This document shows, in pieces, positions 8,353 to 17,246 of a stretch of DNA of 52,349 nucleotides; position 1 is the stretch's first letter; every line of letters begins with the position of its first letter. The position numbers and the translations under genes were made by a program. The notes under the pieces are model-generated. The model saw nothing but the letters and a program-made list of their open reading frames with translations, ran no database searches and had not been told where the DNA came from. Source of the DNA: Candidatus Eiseniibacteriota bacterium (GTDB lineage Bacteria > Joyebacterota > Joyebacteria > Joyebacterales > Joyebacteraceae); contig JAUWLR010000003.1 of assembly GCA_030613615.1 (NCBI GenBank), positions 1 through 52,349 on the forward strand, in the 5' to 3' direction.

Positions 8353-9228
8353 TCACTCCACGTTCTGGACCTGCTCGCGGAGCTTCTCGATCTCTTCCTT
8401 GAGCGACAGCACTGGACCGGTGACGCCGACATCGCCGCCCTTGGACCCGGTCGTGTTCGCTTCCCTCAGCATCTCCTGCACGAGGAAGTTGAACCTCTTG
8501 CCGACGGGTTCATCGGCGTTCAGGCACTCGCGCGACTGCGAGATGTGTGCCCTCAGCCTCACGATCTCCTCGGTGTAGTCGGCGCGCTCGGCCGCGATGG
8601 CGACCTCCTGCGCGAGGCGCGTCTCGTCAACGGGGATGGACCCATCGAGGAGCTTCGCGATCCTGGCGGTGAGCCGCTCCTTCATCGCCTCGGCGGCGCC
8701 GGCGGAGAACTCGTCCAGCGCCGTCACGATCCCGTCGATGGCGTCAAGCCGCCCCGCCAGTTCCTCACTGAGTTTCGCTCCCTCGGCTTCGCGCATCGCG
8801 AGGAGCCCGCCCAGTGCCTCCGACAGCACGGGCTCGAGAGACGACCAGACCTCGTCCGCGCCGGCCACGTCGCCGGACTGCTGAAAGATCTGCGGGAATC
8901 GCGTGACGACGGAGAGATCCACCTCACCGGGGACGAAGAGCTCCTCACCGAGCAGCCTGAGCTGCCTGACGAGCTCGTGCGCCGCGTGGATGTCTATGGA
9001 AGGGCTCTCATCGGCGGCGCTCTTCCATTCAATATAGACGGTGACCCGACCGCGTGCCAGCACCGACTCGACGAGCTTCCGGATCCTGTCCTCGACCCGG
9101 AGCATCGTCCGGGGCGCCTTGATCTGCACGTCGAGGAACCGCTGGTTGACGGAGCGTACCTCCACCCTGACACGCCGCTCCTCGCCGCTCTTCTCCGAGC
9201 AACCGTAGCCGGTCATGCTCCTGAGCAC
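8353..9228 (-). CDS. yicC: YicC-family endoribonuclease-like protein
   Basis: A 291-residue YicC family member. Escherichia coli YicC has been linked to RNA cleavage and small-RNA turnover. The N-terminal domain starts [13 protein letters not shown] with the typical [10 protein letters not shown], and the C-terminal DUF1732 part has [15 protein letters not shown] and [17 protein letters not shown], followed by [14 protein letters not shown]. The start is GTG at 9228, with GGAGG seven bases upstream. It is the first gene after the promoter at 9266-9294. Confidence 0.94.
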   Translation of the reverse strand: MLRSMTGYGCSEKSGEERRVRVEVRSVNQRFLDVQIKAPRTMLRVEDRIRKLVESVLARGRVTVYIEWKSAADESPSIDIHAAHELVRQLRLLGEELFVPGEVDLSVVTRFPQIFQQSGDVAGADEVWSSLEPVLSEALGGLLAMREAEGAKLSEELAGRLDAIDGIVTALDEFSAGAAEAMKERLTARIAKLLDGSIPVDETRLAQEVAIAAERADYTEEIVRLRAHISQSRECLNADEPVGKRFNFLVQEMLREANTTGSKGGDVGVTGPVLSLKEEIEKLREQVQNVE

Positions 9229-9265
9229 GGGCTTCCCTCCTTCTGGGTTATTGCGATAACCACGT

Positions 9266-9294
9266 ACTATACGTCCTCAACCCGGGCCGGTCAA
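9266..9294 (-). promoter_or_regulatory. Sigma-70-type promoter for the yicC-gmk operon
   Basis: Reading the minus strand, TTGACC (9294-9289) is followed by 17 bases and TATAGT (9271-9266). Transcription would start near 9259, about 30 bases before the yicC GTG at 9228. This is one of the best promoter matches in the window. Confidence 0.72.
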
Positions 9295-9493
9295 TGAAAT
9301 CCAGAGCATTCGGGCGATTTCAGGCGATTGCGGGATTACGCTGACCGTGAACGGCGCAGTCTCTGGACTGGAGCGCTCACCTGCCGTAGACTGTAGCCTC
9401 GCACAGGAGCTTGAAGCGCATCCGGGCGCGGCCAATGCCTTCCCGCCTGCGGGTCTGCACGCTGCCTGCGGCGCACCACCACCGGAGTACGAC

Positions 9494-10924
9494 TTGGATT
9501 CCACGACGGCACGGAAGCTCATCGCTGAGATCGGTCCACGAGTAGCCGGCGCCAAGGTAGCGGATGTCATGGCTCCCGGAGCCGACTGCCTGATCCTCGA
9601 GCTCGCAGGTGACCGCCGCCTGTTCCTCGGCGCGGTCACGTTGAAGGCCCTGCCCATCCTCTTCCTCCTGGACGATTCCAGACTCGCACTCGCGCCGGGG
9701 CGCGCCGCCGCGCCGCCCTTCGCGTCCCAGCTGCGCGGCTCCACACTCGTGTCTCTCGCTCCGCTCGACGACCGACCCGGCGCGCTCGCCCACCTCAGGT
9801 GGACCAGCCAGGTGGGCCGCACCATCGAGAGATGGCTGACCATCGACCTCGGGCGCAGACCCTCGCTGTCTCTCACGGACGGGCACGCGACGCAGGCAGC
9901 TGCCGCACCCGAGACCGCCGCACCCGAGACCGCCGCGCCCGCGCCGACCGTCGCCACGTGGCACGACGACCGGGGCAGGCCGCACGCCAGGCTGTCCTCG
10001 GAGGACCGCAACGAGCCCGCGGAGGAAACGCGCGAGTTCGATTCGCTGAACGCCGCCGCCTGTTTCATGTTCACAGAGCTGTGGCCGGAGCTGGACCTGG
10101 CGCGGCGCCGCGACGCGCTCGAGCGGATCGTCGAGCGTCGCCTGAGGCGAACGCGGCGGGCGATGGAGAAGGTCCAGGTCGAGATCGACGACTCGGAGAA
10201 CGCCGCCCAGTACCGGCACATGGGCCAGCTGCTGCTGACGCGTCAGGCTGAGATAGGACGCGGCAAGTCCAGTGTCACCATCATGGACTACGACGACTCG
10301 ACGCCCGTCGTGATCGAGCTCGACCCCAGGCTCGGTCCGCAGCAGAACGCCGAGTCCCTCTTCCGGCGCGCGCGCAAGGCCGAGCGCAGGAGCGAACGGG
10401 CGCCCGTCCGTCTGGGAGAGCTGGAGGAGAAGGCCACGCAGCTGCAGAACGCGTCGGAGTCGCTCGCCGGCGCGTCAGCCGATGAACTCACCGTGCTCGA
10501 GGGGCGCTTCCTGCCGACCCAGCCTGTGGTCTCAGACAGGAAGGCGCCGAAGGAACGCGTCAGGTTCCGGACCTACAGGATCTCGGGAGGCTGGGAGGTC
10601 CTCGTCGGGAAATCGAATCGCGACAACGACCTCCTGACACACAAGATGGCGCGTCCTGACGACCTCTGGTTCCACGCGAGGCAGACCGCCGGCTCGCACG
10701 TCGTTCTGAGGAAGTCCGGGCAGAAGGCAGAGCCCGACAAGCAGGCTATTCTGGAGGCCGCCGCGATCGCGGCGTTCCACAGCAAGGCCGGCAAGTCGTC
10801 GAAGGTCTCTGTCTGCTACACCGAGAAGCGACATGTGAGAAAGGTGCGCGGCGGCAAGCCCGGTCTGGCCATCGTCGCGCGCGAGAAGGTCGTTATGGTG
10901 AGACCGAAGCTGCCAAAAAGCTGA
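9494..10924 (+). CDS. NFACT-family protein (RqcH-like ribosome quality control)
   Basis: RqcH/NEMF proteins bind stalled 50S-peptidyl-tRNA complexes and promote alanine tailing. The protein has an NFACT-N domain (LDSTTARKLIAEIGPRVAGAKVADV onward) and a coiled-coil middle (about 180-340) carrying the LDPRLGPQQNAESLFRRARKAERR signature. The C-terminal NFACT-R domain has GWEVLVGKSNRDNDLLTHK, DDLWFHARQTAGSHVVLR and KAGKSSKVSVCYTEKRHVRK. The frame is open from GTG 9347, but homology begins at TTG 9494, which has GGAG six bases upstream. I prefer 9494 (476 residues). A small Ala/Pro/Glu repeat (AAPETAAPETAAP) lies in the N-domain. It is alone on the plus strand and converges on the acyltransferase gene, 14 bases away. 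Confidence 0.88.
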   Translation: MDSTTARKLIAEIGPRVAGAKVADVMAPGADCLILELAGDRRLFLGAVTLKALPILFLLDDSRLALAPGRAAAPPFASQLRGSTLVSLAPLDDRPGALAHLRWTSQVGRTIERWLTIDLGRRPSLSLTDGHATQAAAAPETAAPETAAPAPTVATWHDDRGRPHARLSSEDRNEPAEETREFDSLNAAACFMFTELWPELDLARRRDALERIVERRLRRTRRAMEKVQVEIDDSENAAQYRHMGQLLLTRQAEIGRGKSSVTIMDYDDSTPVVIELDPRLGPQQNAESLFRRARKAERRSERAPVRLGELEEKATQLQNASESLAGASADELTVLEGRFLPTQPVVSDRKAPKERVRFRTYRISGGWEVLVGKSNRDNDLLTHKMARPDDLWFHARQTAGSHVVLRKSGQKAEPDKQAILEAAAIAAFHSKAGKSSKVSVCYTEKRHVRKVRGGKPGLAIVAREKVVMVRPKLPKS

Positions 10925-10938
10925 CAAACTCGGCGCCC

Positions 10939-11646
10939 TCACACCGGCGCGCTCTGCTCCGCCTGAGCCTCGAGTCCCACCCGCTCGTCCGCGGCCCTCG
11001 TCAGCTCCACGAGTATGTCGTCCAGTTCCTCCGCCTCGAGCGCACCATCGGCCGCCCTGGCTATCGGCTTACCCAGCAGTACGAGGCACTTCGAGAACGG
11101 TGCGGGCATCATGTAGAGGCACCATGTGCTCCGTACCCTCCACGAGGGGCGTGCTGTCGTAGCAACGGGCACGATGGGGTAACCAAGCTTCTCCGCCAGA
11201 TAGAGGATCCCGGGCTTCGACTTGTACGCGGGCCCGCTGGGACCGTCGACCGCGAACGCCGCGGAGCATCCCGACTCCAGAGTCCGCTTCATCTCGGCCA
11301 GCGCCTGAACCGCGCGACGCCTGCTCGAACCTCTGACGATGTGGTAACCCAGCCTGGTCATGATGCCCGCCTGAATCCTGCCTGCCCACGAGAGGTCGCT
11401 CATGACGGCTATACCTTCGTGGCGGAACGACGGAACCAGAAGAAACTGCCGGCCGTGCCAGAACGCGTAGAGCACCTTCGCCGGGTCGAGCGCCGCGGCC
11501 TCCGGATGAGTGTCCCTCTCGATCCGGAGGGTCCGCGAGTACACGCGGATGACGACGCTCGACAGGGACGAGATGAACCCCACGAACGCGTCTGAGCGCG
11601 TCACTCGACGCCTGAATCTGCTGAGCCGGGAATGCCCTCCAGCCAT
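10939..11646 (-). CDS. DUF374-family lysophospholipid acyltransferase-like protein
   Basis: The 235-residue protein is a probable membrane-associated acyltransferase of the LPLAT superfamily, likely acting in lipid A or phospholipid acylation. Visible family marks are YAFWHGRQFLLVPSF (about 60-74), SDLSWAGRIQAGIMTRLGY, RGSSRRRAVQALAEM and the conserved DGPSGPAYKSKPGILYLA. The ATG at 11646 fits family length and has a GGGGGAG site nine bases upstream. An in-frame extension to 11790 runs through a tandem repeat and is not believable protein. The exact acyl donor and acceptor cannot be told. Confidence 0.85.
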   Translation of the reverse strand: MAGGHSRLSRFRRRVTRSDAFVGFISSLSSVVIRVYSRTLRIERDTHPEAAALDPAKVLYAFWHGRQFLLVPSFRHEGIAVMSDLSWAGRIQAGIMTRLGYHIVRGSSRRRAVQALAEMKRTLESGCSAAFAVDGPSGPAYKSKPGILYLAEKLGYPIVPVATTARPSWRVRSTWCLYMMPAPFSKCLVLLGKPIARAADGALEAEELDDILVELTRAADERVGLEAQAEQSAPV

Positions 11647-11678
11647 ACGGTCTCGCTCCCCCTCGCACGTGGACCGCG

Positions 11679-11746
11679 CGTGAACGTGTCGCCCACCGCC
11701 GGCCCGTGAACGTGTCGCCGCCACGCCGGCCCGTGAACGTGTCGCC
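11679..11746. repeat. 26/27-bp tandem repeat upstream of the acyltransferase gene
   Basis: The 15-mer CGTGAACGTGTCGCC begins at 11679, 11705 and 11732 (spacing 26 and 27) within longer similar units ending CCGCCGG. A decayed further copy may lie near 11784. It occupies much of the gap between the serpin and acyltransferase genes. Confidence 0.85.
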
Positions 11747-11824
11747 ACCCGCCGGCGCCCACGCGGGAATCGTCCGGTCGCCACCGCCACGCCGGCCCGG
11801 GGCGACCAATCTTACAGCAATCGG

Positions 11825-13135
11825 CTACCCCAGGTCCGCGACCCGCCCCATGAACAGGATACTGCCCGTGGCGTCATCACGGATGACGAACAGGAACGGA
11901 TGGTCGGCCCTGAAGATCGTCTCCTCCATGATCGCCAGCCGCTCCATCACCACGGCCGTCGCCGCGGCGGCCTCCGTTCCCTCCTCGTTGACAGCGACAA
12001 AGGCCTTGTGAAAGACCGAGGCGATGAAGAGGTCCCTGAGGTCGGTCATGCCTGAGAAGTCGGCCCTCTTCCCGAACGCGTTGCGGATACCGAGTGCTGC
12101 CAGGTGCTTGGAGATGTCTTCGGTTCCCCATGTCATCTCGAATCGCGGGAAGTAGACCTTGAGCTCCTGCTCGTGGAGGCGCCCTGACCAGTCGGAGAGC
12201 ATCTCGGGGGTCAGACGACTCTCAATGACCCTGAGGTTGACGAGGCTCTCGGGCCGGGGCAGGACGACCAGCATCGAGATCTCCTCGCCGCGGTACGGCA
12301 TCTCGAGAACCTGCACGTCCTCGTTCTCGAAGTACCGGAAGTCGCCCTTCTGGTACATCATCGGGACAGTCGCGTCGCCGCCGGTTCCGTGGAAGGTAGC
12401 GTCACTGGTCCTCTCCTCGTCGAACCTCGACAACCACTGGCCCTTGAAGTAGACGGCGTTCGTCAGCACCAGCGTGGTCAGCCCGTCGACCCCGCCCGGG
12501 GGAATGAGGTCCTCTATCTTCTCGCGCGTCGCCTCCTCCACCCACTGGTTGATCCTGACTCTCTCCGCGTCCGCGTTGCGCTTGAAGTCCGCGATATTGA
12601 ACCCGCCGCCGAAGTGCTTCTCGACGAGGTCCAGGAAGGACTCCTTGAACGGATAGCCCTCCTGTCCCCAGAGGCTGTTGGCGATGTGGAGTTCGTAGCC
12701 GCGCGTCTCGCGGGAAGCGACCAGGCCTTCCTGGAGAGAACCGAACGAGGCGATGACACGCTCGCGGCTGATGAACGAGGGCTCGCCCTCGACGCCCTCC
12801 GTCGGGAAGTGCAGCACGGTCGCCATCTCGCGCTCGGTGTTACCGCGCGCACCCGCTGCCGTCATGGCGAGCGCTGTTGAGATACTGTAGGGCGAGAAGA
12901 AGAAGTTGCCGTCTCCGGCCAACCTGCCGTAGAGGTCGAACGCGAACTGGTTTCCGCCGTCGACCAGAGCGGCGACGTCCTCACTGGCCGCCCTGGCGGT
13001 GGCCACGTTTCCTGCCGCGCCCCCGGCCTCGCTCACGGCCGCCGGTTCCTCGCCGCCGCACCCGGCCGTAATGGGAACCGTAAGCACCGCAAGCACAAGC
13101 AGCGAGACCACTCCGCGCGATGTGGTCGCATTCAT
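11825..13135 (-). CDS. Serpin-family protease inhibitor, lipoprotein
   Basis: Serpins trap serine or cysteine proteases by inserting a cleaved reactive loop into a beta sheet. The 436-residue protein has a lipobox (PITAGC, cysteine 26), so it is probably anchored in the envelope. The serpin body runs from NQFAFDLYGRLAGDGNFFFSPYSIS to FLFVIRDDATGSILFMGRV. The hinge EEGTEAAAAT is the small-residue type seen in inhibitory serpins. Counting from the hinge puts P1 at Leu (MERL-A), but the loop appears two residues longer than ovalbumin's, so Ile two residues further is possible. It lies 72 bases after the PAS gene. Confidence 0.95.
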   Translation of the reverse strand: MNATTSRGVVSLLVLAVLTVPITAGCGGEEPAAVSEAGGAAGNVATARAASEDVAALVDGGNQFAFDLYGRLAGDGNFFFSPYSISTALAMTAAGARGNTEREMATVLHFPTEGVEGEPSFISRERVIASFGSLQEGLVASRETRGYELHIANSLWGQEGYPFKESFLDLVEKHFGGGFNIADFKRNADAERVRINQWVEEATREKIEDLIPPGGVDGLTTLVLTNAVYFKGQWLSRFDEERTSDATFHGTGGDATVPMMYQKGDFRYFENEDVQVLEMPYRGEEISMLVVLPRPESLVNLRVIESRLTPEMLSDWSGRLHEQELKVYFPRFEMTWGTEDISKHLAALGIRNAFGKRADFSGMTDLRDLFIASVFHKAFVAVNEEGTEAAAATAVVMERLAIMEETIFRADHPFLFVIRDDATGSILFMGRVADLG

Positions 13136-13207
13136 GTCTTTCCTCCTCCCGTGTGCCCGGACCGAGTGCCCGGACGGACCGGACAGAACCGCGCCAGGAG
13201 TCGAGTC

Positions 13208-13537
13208 CTACGCGGCCTTCGGCTCGTACCGCTCGTAGTAGCCGACGACCTCGCCCCCCTCGCCGCGCACCGCCCGCATGTAGATGCGTTTCTTCTCGTT
13301 GTCGGAGATGAGCCGCTCCTCCTCGCCGGCCTGAAGTGCGGCGAGAACCTCGACCATCATTCCCCGCGAGTCCTCGTTGTGGCAGTCGAGAAGCGACGTT
13401 CCCATCAGCGCTTCGCCTCCGGTGTAGTGGTCGACGGCGGCGCTGTTCATGTAGACGATGGTGTGCTCGGTGTCAGCGACGAGCACGGGGTCGACGAGGC
13501 TGTCGAGGATCTGTGCAGGCAGAGCTTCATCGGTCAC
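13208..13537 (-). CDS. Single-PAS-domain protein
   Basis: The 109-residue protein is essentially one PAS sensor domain: LPAQILDSLVDPVLVADTEHTIVYMNSAAVDHY at the start, then LMGTSLLDCHNEDSRGMM, and ending in RIYMRAVRGEGGEVVGYYERYEP. The CHN motif is shared with a PAS subgroup that may bind a cofactor, but no ligand can be inferred. No output domain is present. The GTG at 13537 is supported by AGGAGA upstream. It sits between the S9 peptidase and the serpin; a partner histidine kinase is not visible nearby. Confidence 0.82.
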   Translation of the reverse strand: MTDEALPAQILDSLVDPVLVADTEHTIVYMNSAAVDHYTGGEALMGTSLLDCHNEDSRGMMVEVLAALQAGEEERLISDNEKKRIYMRAVRGEGGEVVGYYERYEPKAA

Positions 13538-13630
13538 TGCTCTCTCCTTGTCTGTCCCGGCGCCCGTCAGACGCTCGCGGCGCCGCTCCCTGTACACATT
13601 GGACCCGTAGAGCACGCAGAAGTTGGCGGC

Positions 13631-16123
13631 TCACTCGGTGTCCGCAGGCTCAGGCGCGTTCTTGACGTACTCGTCCAGCCACTGCTGCGTTTCCCAGAGG
13701 AGATGCAGAAGCGACTCGCGCGCACGGTAGCTGTGGCTCTCGTACGGCAGCTTGACGAACCTGACCGTCGCACCGTGCCCCTTGAGCGCGCTGTAGAACC
13801 GCTCGCTCTGCATGGGGAACGTCCCCGGGTTGCTGTCCTCCTCACCGTGCACGAGCAGAATGGGTTCCCTGATCTTGTCCGCGTGCATGAACGGCGACAT
13901 CTCGAAGTAGACCTCGGGCGCCTCCCACAGCGTGCGTCCCTCGGACTGGAACCCGAACGGCGTCAGCGTCCTGTTGTAGGCCCCGGTTCTCGCCAGCCCC
14001 GCAGCGAAGAGATCGGAGTGCGCCAGCAGGTTCGCGGTCATGAATGCGCCGTAGGAGTGTCCGCCTATCGCGATGCGGTGCCTGTCCGCAACACCTCGCC
14101 TGACGACCTCATCAATCGCCGCGGCGGCGCTTGCGACCAGTTGCTCGACGTAGGTGTCGTTGGGCTCGGCGTCGCCCTCACCGATGATGGGCATGGTCGG
14201 CCCGTCCAGCGCGGCGTAGCCCTGCGTGAGCCACAGCACGGGCGACCACCAGCCGACCCAGTCGAACCTGTACGGCGAGTCGTCGACCTGCCCGGCGGCG
14301 TCCGCGCTTTTGAACTCCCTCGGGTACGCCCACATCAACATCGGGAGCGGGCCGTCGACCGCGGAGTCGTAGCCGGCAGGCGTATACAGCGTCGCCGTCA
14401 GGTCCAGCCCGTCCTCACGGTTGTAGCGGATGAGTTCCTTCTGGATACCGGCGAGCTGCGGAGTGGGATGTGCGAAGAAGGTCAGCTGTCGGAGCGTCCC
14501 GTCCGCGAGGTCGCGCATGAAGTAGTTGGGAACCTCGTCGACCGACTCGCGTCTCGTTATGACGTGACGCGCCTCCTTGCTCATCACGAGCACCGGGCGC
14601 TCGTAGTACGGCGCCTCAGAGCGGAACAGCCTGGCCGTCTCACCGTGGTACGTGTCGAACGTATCGAGGAACGGCCTGTCGCCCTCTGGAGACGCCCCGT
14701 CGCCGATGAGGAAGATAGTGTTGGCGTCATCGGCGGTCAGAAGGACGCTGCGCCCGTACTCGTTCCGCACCATCACGGGCTCGCCTGGGTCGTTGTATCG
14801 GTCCTGCCAGGAGTAGTCCATCAGAAGCTCCGGCGGATCGTCAGGCGCACCGGGCTGAAGCTTCCACGCCCGTATCCTGCGATCGTCCCACCACCACTCA
14901 CCGGCGATGGCCAGTCCGTCGTGGCCCCAGTAGACGCCGTCGTAGCGCAGCTCGAACGTCATCCACGCCGTCGGCTCTCCGTCGAACGGGGCGGGCAGCA
15001 GGAAGAGCCTGTCCCTCTCCGTGGCCTCAGCACCCGCGTCGCCTCCGTCCAGCGCCTCCGCCCAGCAGAGCGTGGCCGGGGCGTCGGCCCGCCACATCAC
15101 GCTGCGTGGACCGGTCTGCACCCTCCCGCGCGCTATCGGTATCTCCTCCCGGAGCGGATGGTCGGCCACCGTGTGCACGACCTCTCCCCCAAGATCCCAG
15201 ATCTCAATGAGAAGCGGGAAACGGTAGGCGGGCACCGTGTACGAGTAGGGTCGGTGCAGCGACTGGACAAGGATGTAACGTCCGTCCGGCGACGGATCGA
15301 AGTCCCACGTGATGGCGGGGTCGCCGACTGCCGTCACCGTGCCGTCCAGTTCGACCAGCGCGAGCTGGGACGTCAGGTACAGCTCGAAGAGCGCCTCATC
15401 GTGCGGGTTCTTGAGCAGGTCCTGATACGTCCGGGCGGGCGTCTTCGTGCCGATGTTCTCCTGCACGATGGGACCCTCGGGAACACGCGGAGCCTCAAGC
15501 GCCGATCCGCCGCCCCGCTCGGCGTTCACGAGACAGCAGACCAGGGTCTCGCCGCCGTCGAGCCACGCGGGCGCCTCCCCCGCCGTCAGGCTCACGATGG
15601 GACCGGTGAGCGGCCGCGCTTCACCCGTCTCCACCTCGGCCACCCACAACTCCACACCCTGCGCGGTCGTGTTCGTGAACGCCACGCGGGCGCCGTCCGG
15701 CGACCACCGGACGTTCGTGATCCGGGGAATCTCCGGCAGGCCGGTGACCGGTCGCGACTCGAGATCAGCGCTGCGGATGCACTCGAGCCTGTTGTTAGGC
15801 CACACGCGGCTCGGCGAGAAGCTGTCAGGCTTGATTCTGAGCCCCGCGAGCTTGAGCTCGGGCTCTGCCAGCTCAGATATGGACGGGTAGCCCGGCCGCG
15901 ATATCAGGATGCCCCATTCTCTGGTCGGGCCTATGCTGAGCCTGGGCGTCTTGGGCGTATCGATGATGTCGACAAGCGCCTGGTCCGGCACGCGGTACGA
16001 TGTGGCCTCGGACACAGCCGCACTGGTCCCGCCCGCCGGCAGACCGGTCACGACCGACAGTAGAATGATGGTCGGAAGAACGTACGCGCCGAAGCGTCTG
16101 CGACGGCCAGTGGATTCACTCAT
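13631..16123 (-). CDS. S9D-type prolyl oligopeptidase family peptidase (glutamyl endopeptidase-like)
   Basis: A secreted serine peptidase of 830 residues. A signal sequence (about 10-35, RFGAYVLPTIILLSVVTGLP) precedes a large beta-propeller and a C-terminal alpha/beta-hydrolase domain. The catalytic triad is visible as Ser in GGHSYGAF (about 690), Asp in HGEEDSNPGTFPMQSER (about 763) and His in PYESHSYRARES (about 797). The NPGTFPMQSERFY and YRARESLLHLLWE stretches are typical of the S9D group, which includes plant chloroplast glutamyl endopeptidase. The ATG at 16123 has GGAGAG upstream. It follows the ATP-grasp gene by 44 bases. Confidence 0.94.
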   Translation of the reverse strand: MSESTGRRRRFGAYVLPTIILLSVVTGLPAGGTSAAVSEATSYRVPDQALVDIIDTPKTPRLSIGPTREWGILISRPGYPSISELAEPELKLAGLRIKPDSFSPSRVWPNNRLECIRSADLESRPVTGLPEIPRITNVRWSPDGARVAFTNTTAQGVELWVAEVETGEARPLTGPIVSLTAGEAPAWLDGGETLVCCLVNAERGGGSALEAPRVPEGPIVQENIGTKTPARTYQDLLKNPHDEALFELYLTSQLALVELDGTVTAVGDPAITWDFDPSPDGRYILVQSLHRPYSYTVPAYRFPLLIEIWDLGGEVVHTVADHPLREEIPIARGRVQTGPRSVMWRADAPATLCWAEALDGGDAGAEATERDRLFLLPAPFDGEPTAWMTFELRYDGVYWGHDGLAIAGEWWWDDRRIRAWKLQPGAPDDPPELLMDYSWQDRYNDPGEPVMVRNEYGRSVLLTADDANTIFLIGDGASPEGDRPFLDTFDTYHGETARLFRSEAPYYERPVLVMSKEARHVITRRESVDEVPNYFMRDLADGTLRQLTFFAHPTPQLAGIQKELIRYNREDGLDLTATLYTPAGYDSAVDGPLPMLMWAYPREFKSADAAGQVDDSPYRFDWVGWWSPVLWLTQGYAALDGPTMPIIGEGDAEPNDTYVEQLVASAAAAIDEVVRRGVADRHRIAIGGHSYGAFMTANLLAHSDLFAAGLARTGAYNRTLTPFGFQSEGRTLWEAPEVYFEMSPFMHADKIREPILLVHGEEDSNPGTFPMQSERFYSALKGHGATVRFVKLPYESHSYRARESLLHLLWETQQWLDEYVKNAPEPADTE

Positions 16124-16167
16124 GCGCTTCACTCTCCGGTTGTCGCGCCTGATGCTTCTCTCAAGTC

Positions 16168-17235
16168 TCACACAACTCCGAACCGCTCGTAGAACGCCCG
16201 CACCCTCGGGTCGCGAAGCAGTGGCTCGAATAGCTGATGTCCCAAGTGGGGGTAGTTGTTGCCCTCGATCACGCGGAACCCGTCGGAGGTCACGACGACG
16301 TCCCAGCCTACGTAGGGAATGTAGGACATCTGCCGCGCCAGCTCGACGAGCCCGGTGGTCACGATGTCCCAGTTCGGCACACGGACACCCTTGATGCGGG
16401 CGTGCGTGTCCGGGTGCTCGTCGAGCCAGACGTTCTCCCGTCCGCGCAGTGCGAGCGAGGCGGATTTCAGCACGCCGGTCGCCACGTCCACCTGAACGGG
16501 TATGCCTCCCTGCGAAACGTTGTCGGTCGGGATCGACGCTGTCCTGCCGAACCTGTGTCCGGCGAACGGGAGGAACGGTTCGTCCTTCTCGTAGTCCCAC
16601 ATTGAGAGGATGCGTATGGAGTTTGTGGAGTGCGGGAATATCGTGGTCGCGTAGTCGTGCTGCACGATGAACTCGCAGATGAGCGCGCCGGACAATCCCT
16701 CGATGAACGCGCGGAACTCAGTTCTGTCAACCGCCTTGCCGTTGACGGTGAGCCGACCGTCCGCCGAAGAAATGACGCGCACGCCTGCTCCCCCACCCCC
16801 GCCGACTGGCTTGACGACGAAGCGCTCGCCGGTCATGCACGCCGCTATCACGCCGTCCGCGTCGCGCATATCGTACCGGTCCCCGATGGGAAGAAGCCCG
16901 TGGTCGCAGGCGAAGCAGTAGTACTCAGGCGCCGGCCCCCCGTGACTCACGACCAGTCCCGAGAACACCAGCTTGTTGAGCAGGGCCGAAGCAAACGGCC
17001 CGTTGATCCTCGGCGTACGGATGTAGCGCGCGGTGTCGCTGACGTAGTCGTTCACGTTCTCCGGGGTGAGCCCGTACCGTGCGGTCGACTCGCTGGTGAA
17101 GCCGTGCCGCCAGCCCCACAGCTTCTTCCCGAGCGGCACGGTAGCGCGACCACAGAGTTCGGCCGAGATGAGCCGCTGCACGTTCCGCGCTGTCCTGCCG
17201 AACGACATCGCCCGCCCTGCCATGTCCCTTCGCAT
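16168..17235 (-). CDS. ATP-grasp enzyme of the sugar-transfer-associated type
   Basis: The 355-residue protein matches the ATPgrasp_ST family, enzymes that ligate or phosphorylate unknown substrates, often in surface polysaccharide loci. Visible features are the nucleotide-binding loop RFVVKPVGGGGGAGVRVI (about 140-157), ICEFIVQHD, the arginine-rich NSIRILSMWD, and the metal-binding tail YIPYVGWDVVVTSDG ... VIEGNNYP. The ATG at 17235 is set by GGAGG five bases upstream; the alternative at 17223 lacks a site. It follows the methyltransferase stop by 11 bases, so the two are probably co-translated and may act on the same substrate. The substrate is unknown. Confidence 0.84.
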   Translation of the reverse strand: MRRDMAGRAMSFGRTARNVQRLISAELCGRATVPLGKKLWGWRHGFTSESTARYGLTPENVNDYVSDTARYIRTPRINGPFASALLNKLVFSGLVVSHGGPAPEYYCFACDHGLLPIGDRYDMRDADGVIAACMTGERFVVKPVGGGGGAGVRVISSADGRLTVNGKAVDRTEFRAFIEGLSGALICEFIVQHDYATTIFPHSTNSIRILSMWDYEKDEPFLPFAGHRFGRTASIPTDNVSQGGIPVQVDVATGVLKSASLALRGRENVWLDEHPDTHARIKGVRVPNWDIVTTGLVELARQMSYIPYVGWDVVVTSDGFRVIEGNNYPHLGHQLFEPLLRDPRVRAFYERFGVV

Positions 17236-17246
17236 CGTCACCTCCG

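Noticed and set aside
11647-11790. N-terminal extension of the acyltransferase through the tandem repeat
   Set aside because: Low-complexity Arg/Ala-rich translation, no homology, and a better ATG with a ribosome binding site at 11646.
13151-16063. Plus-strand open frame of 970 codons
   Set aside because: Antisense shadow of the S9 peptidase, PAS gene and part of the serpin promoter region; the minus-strand peptidase motifs are unambiguous.
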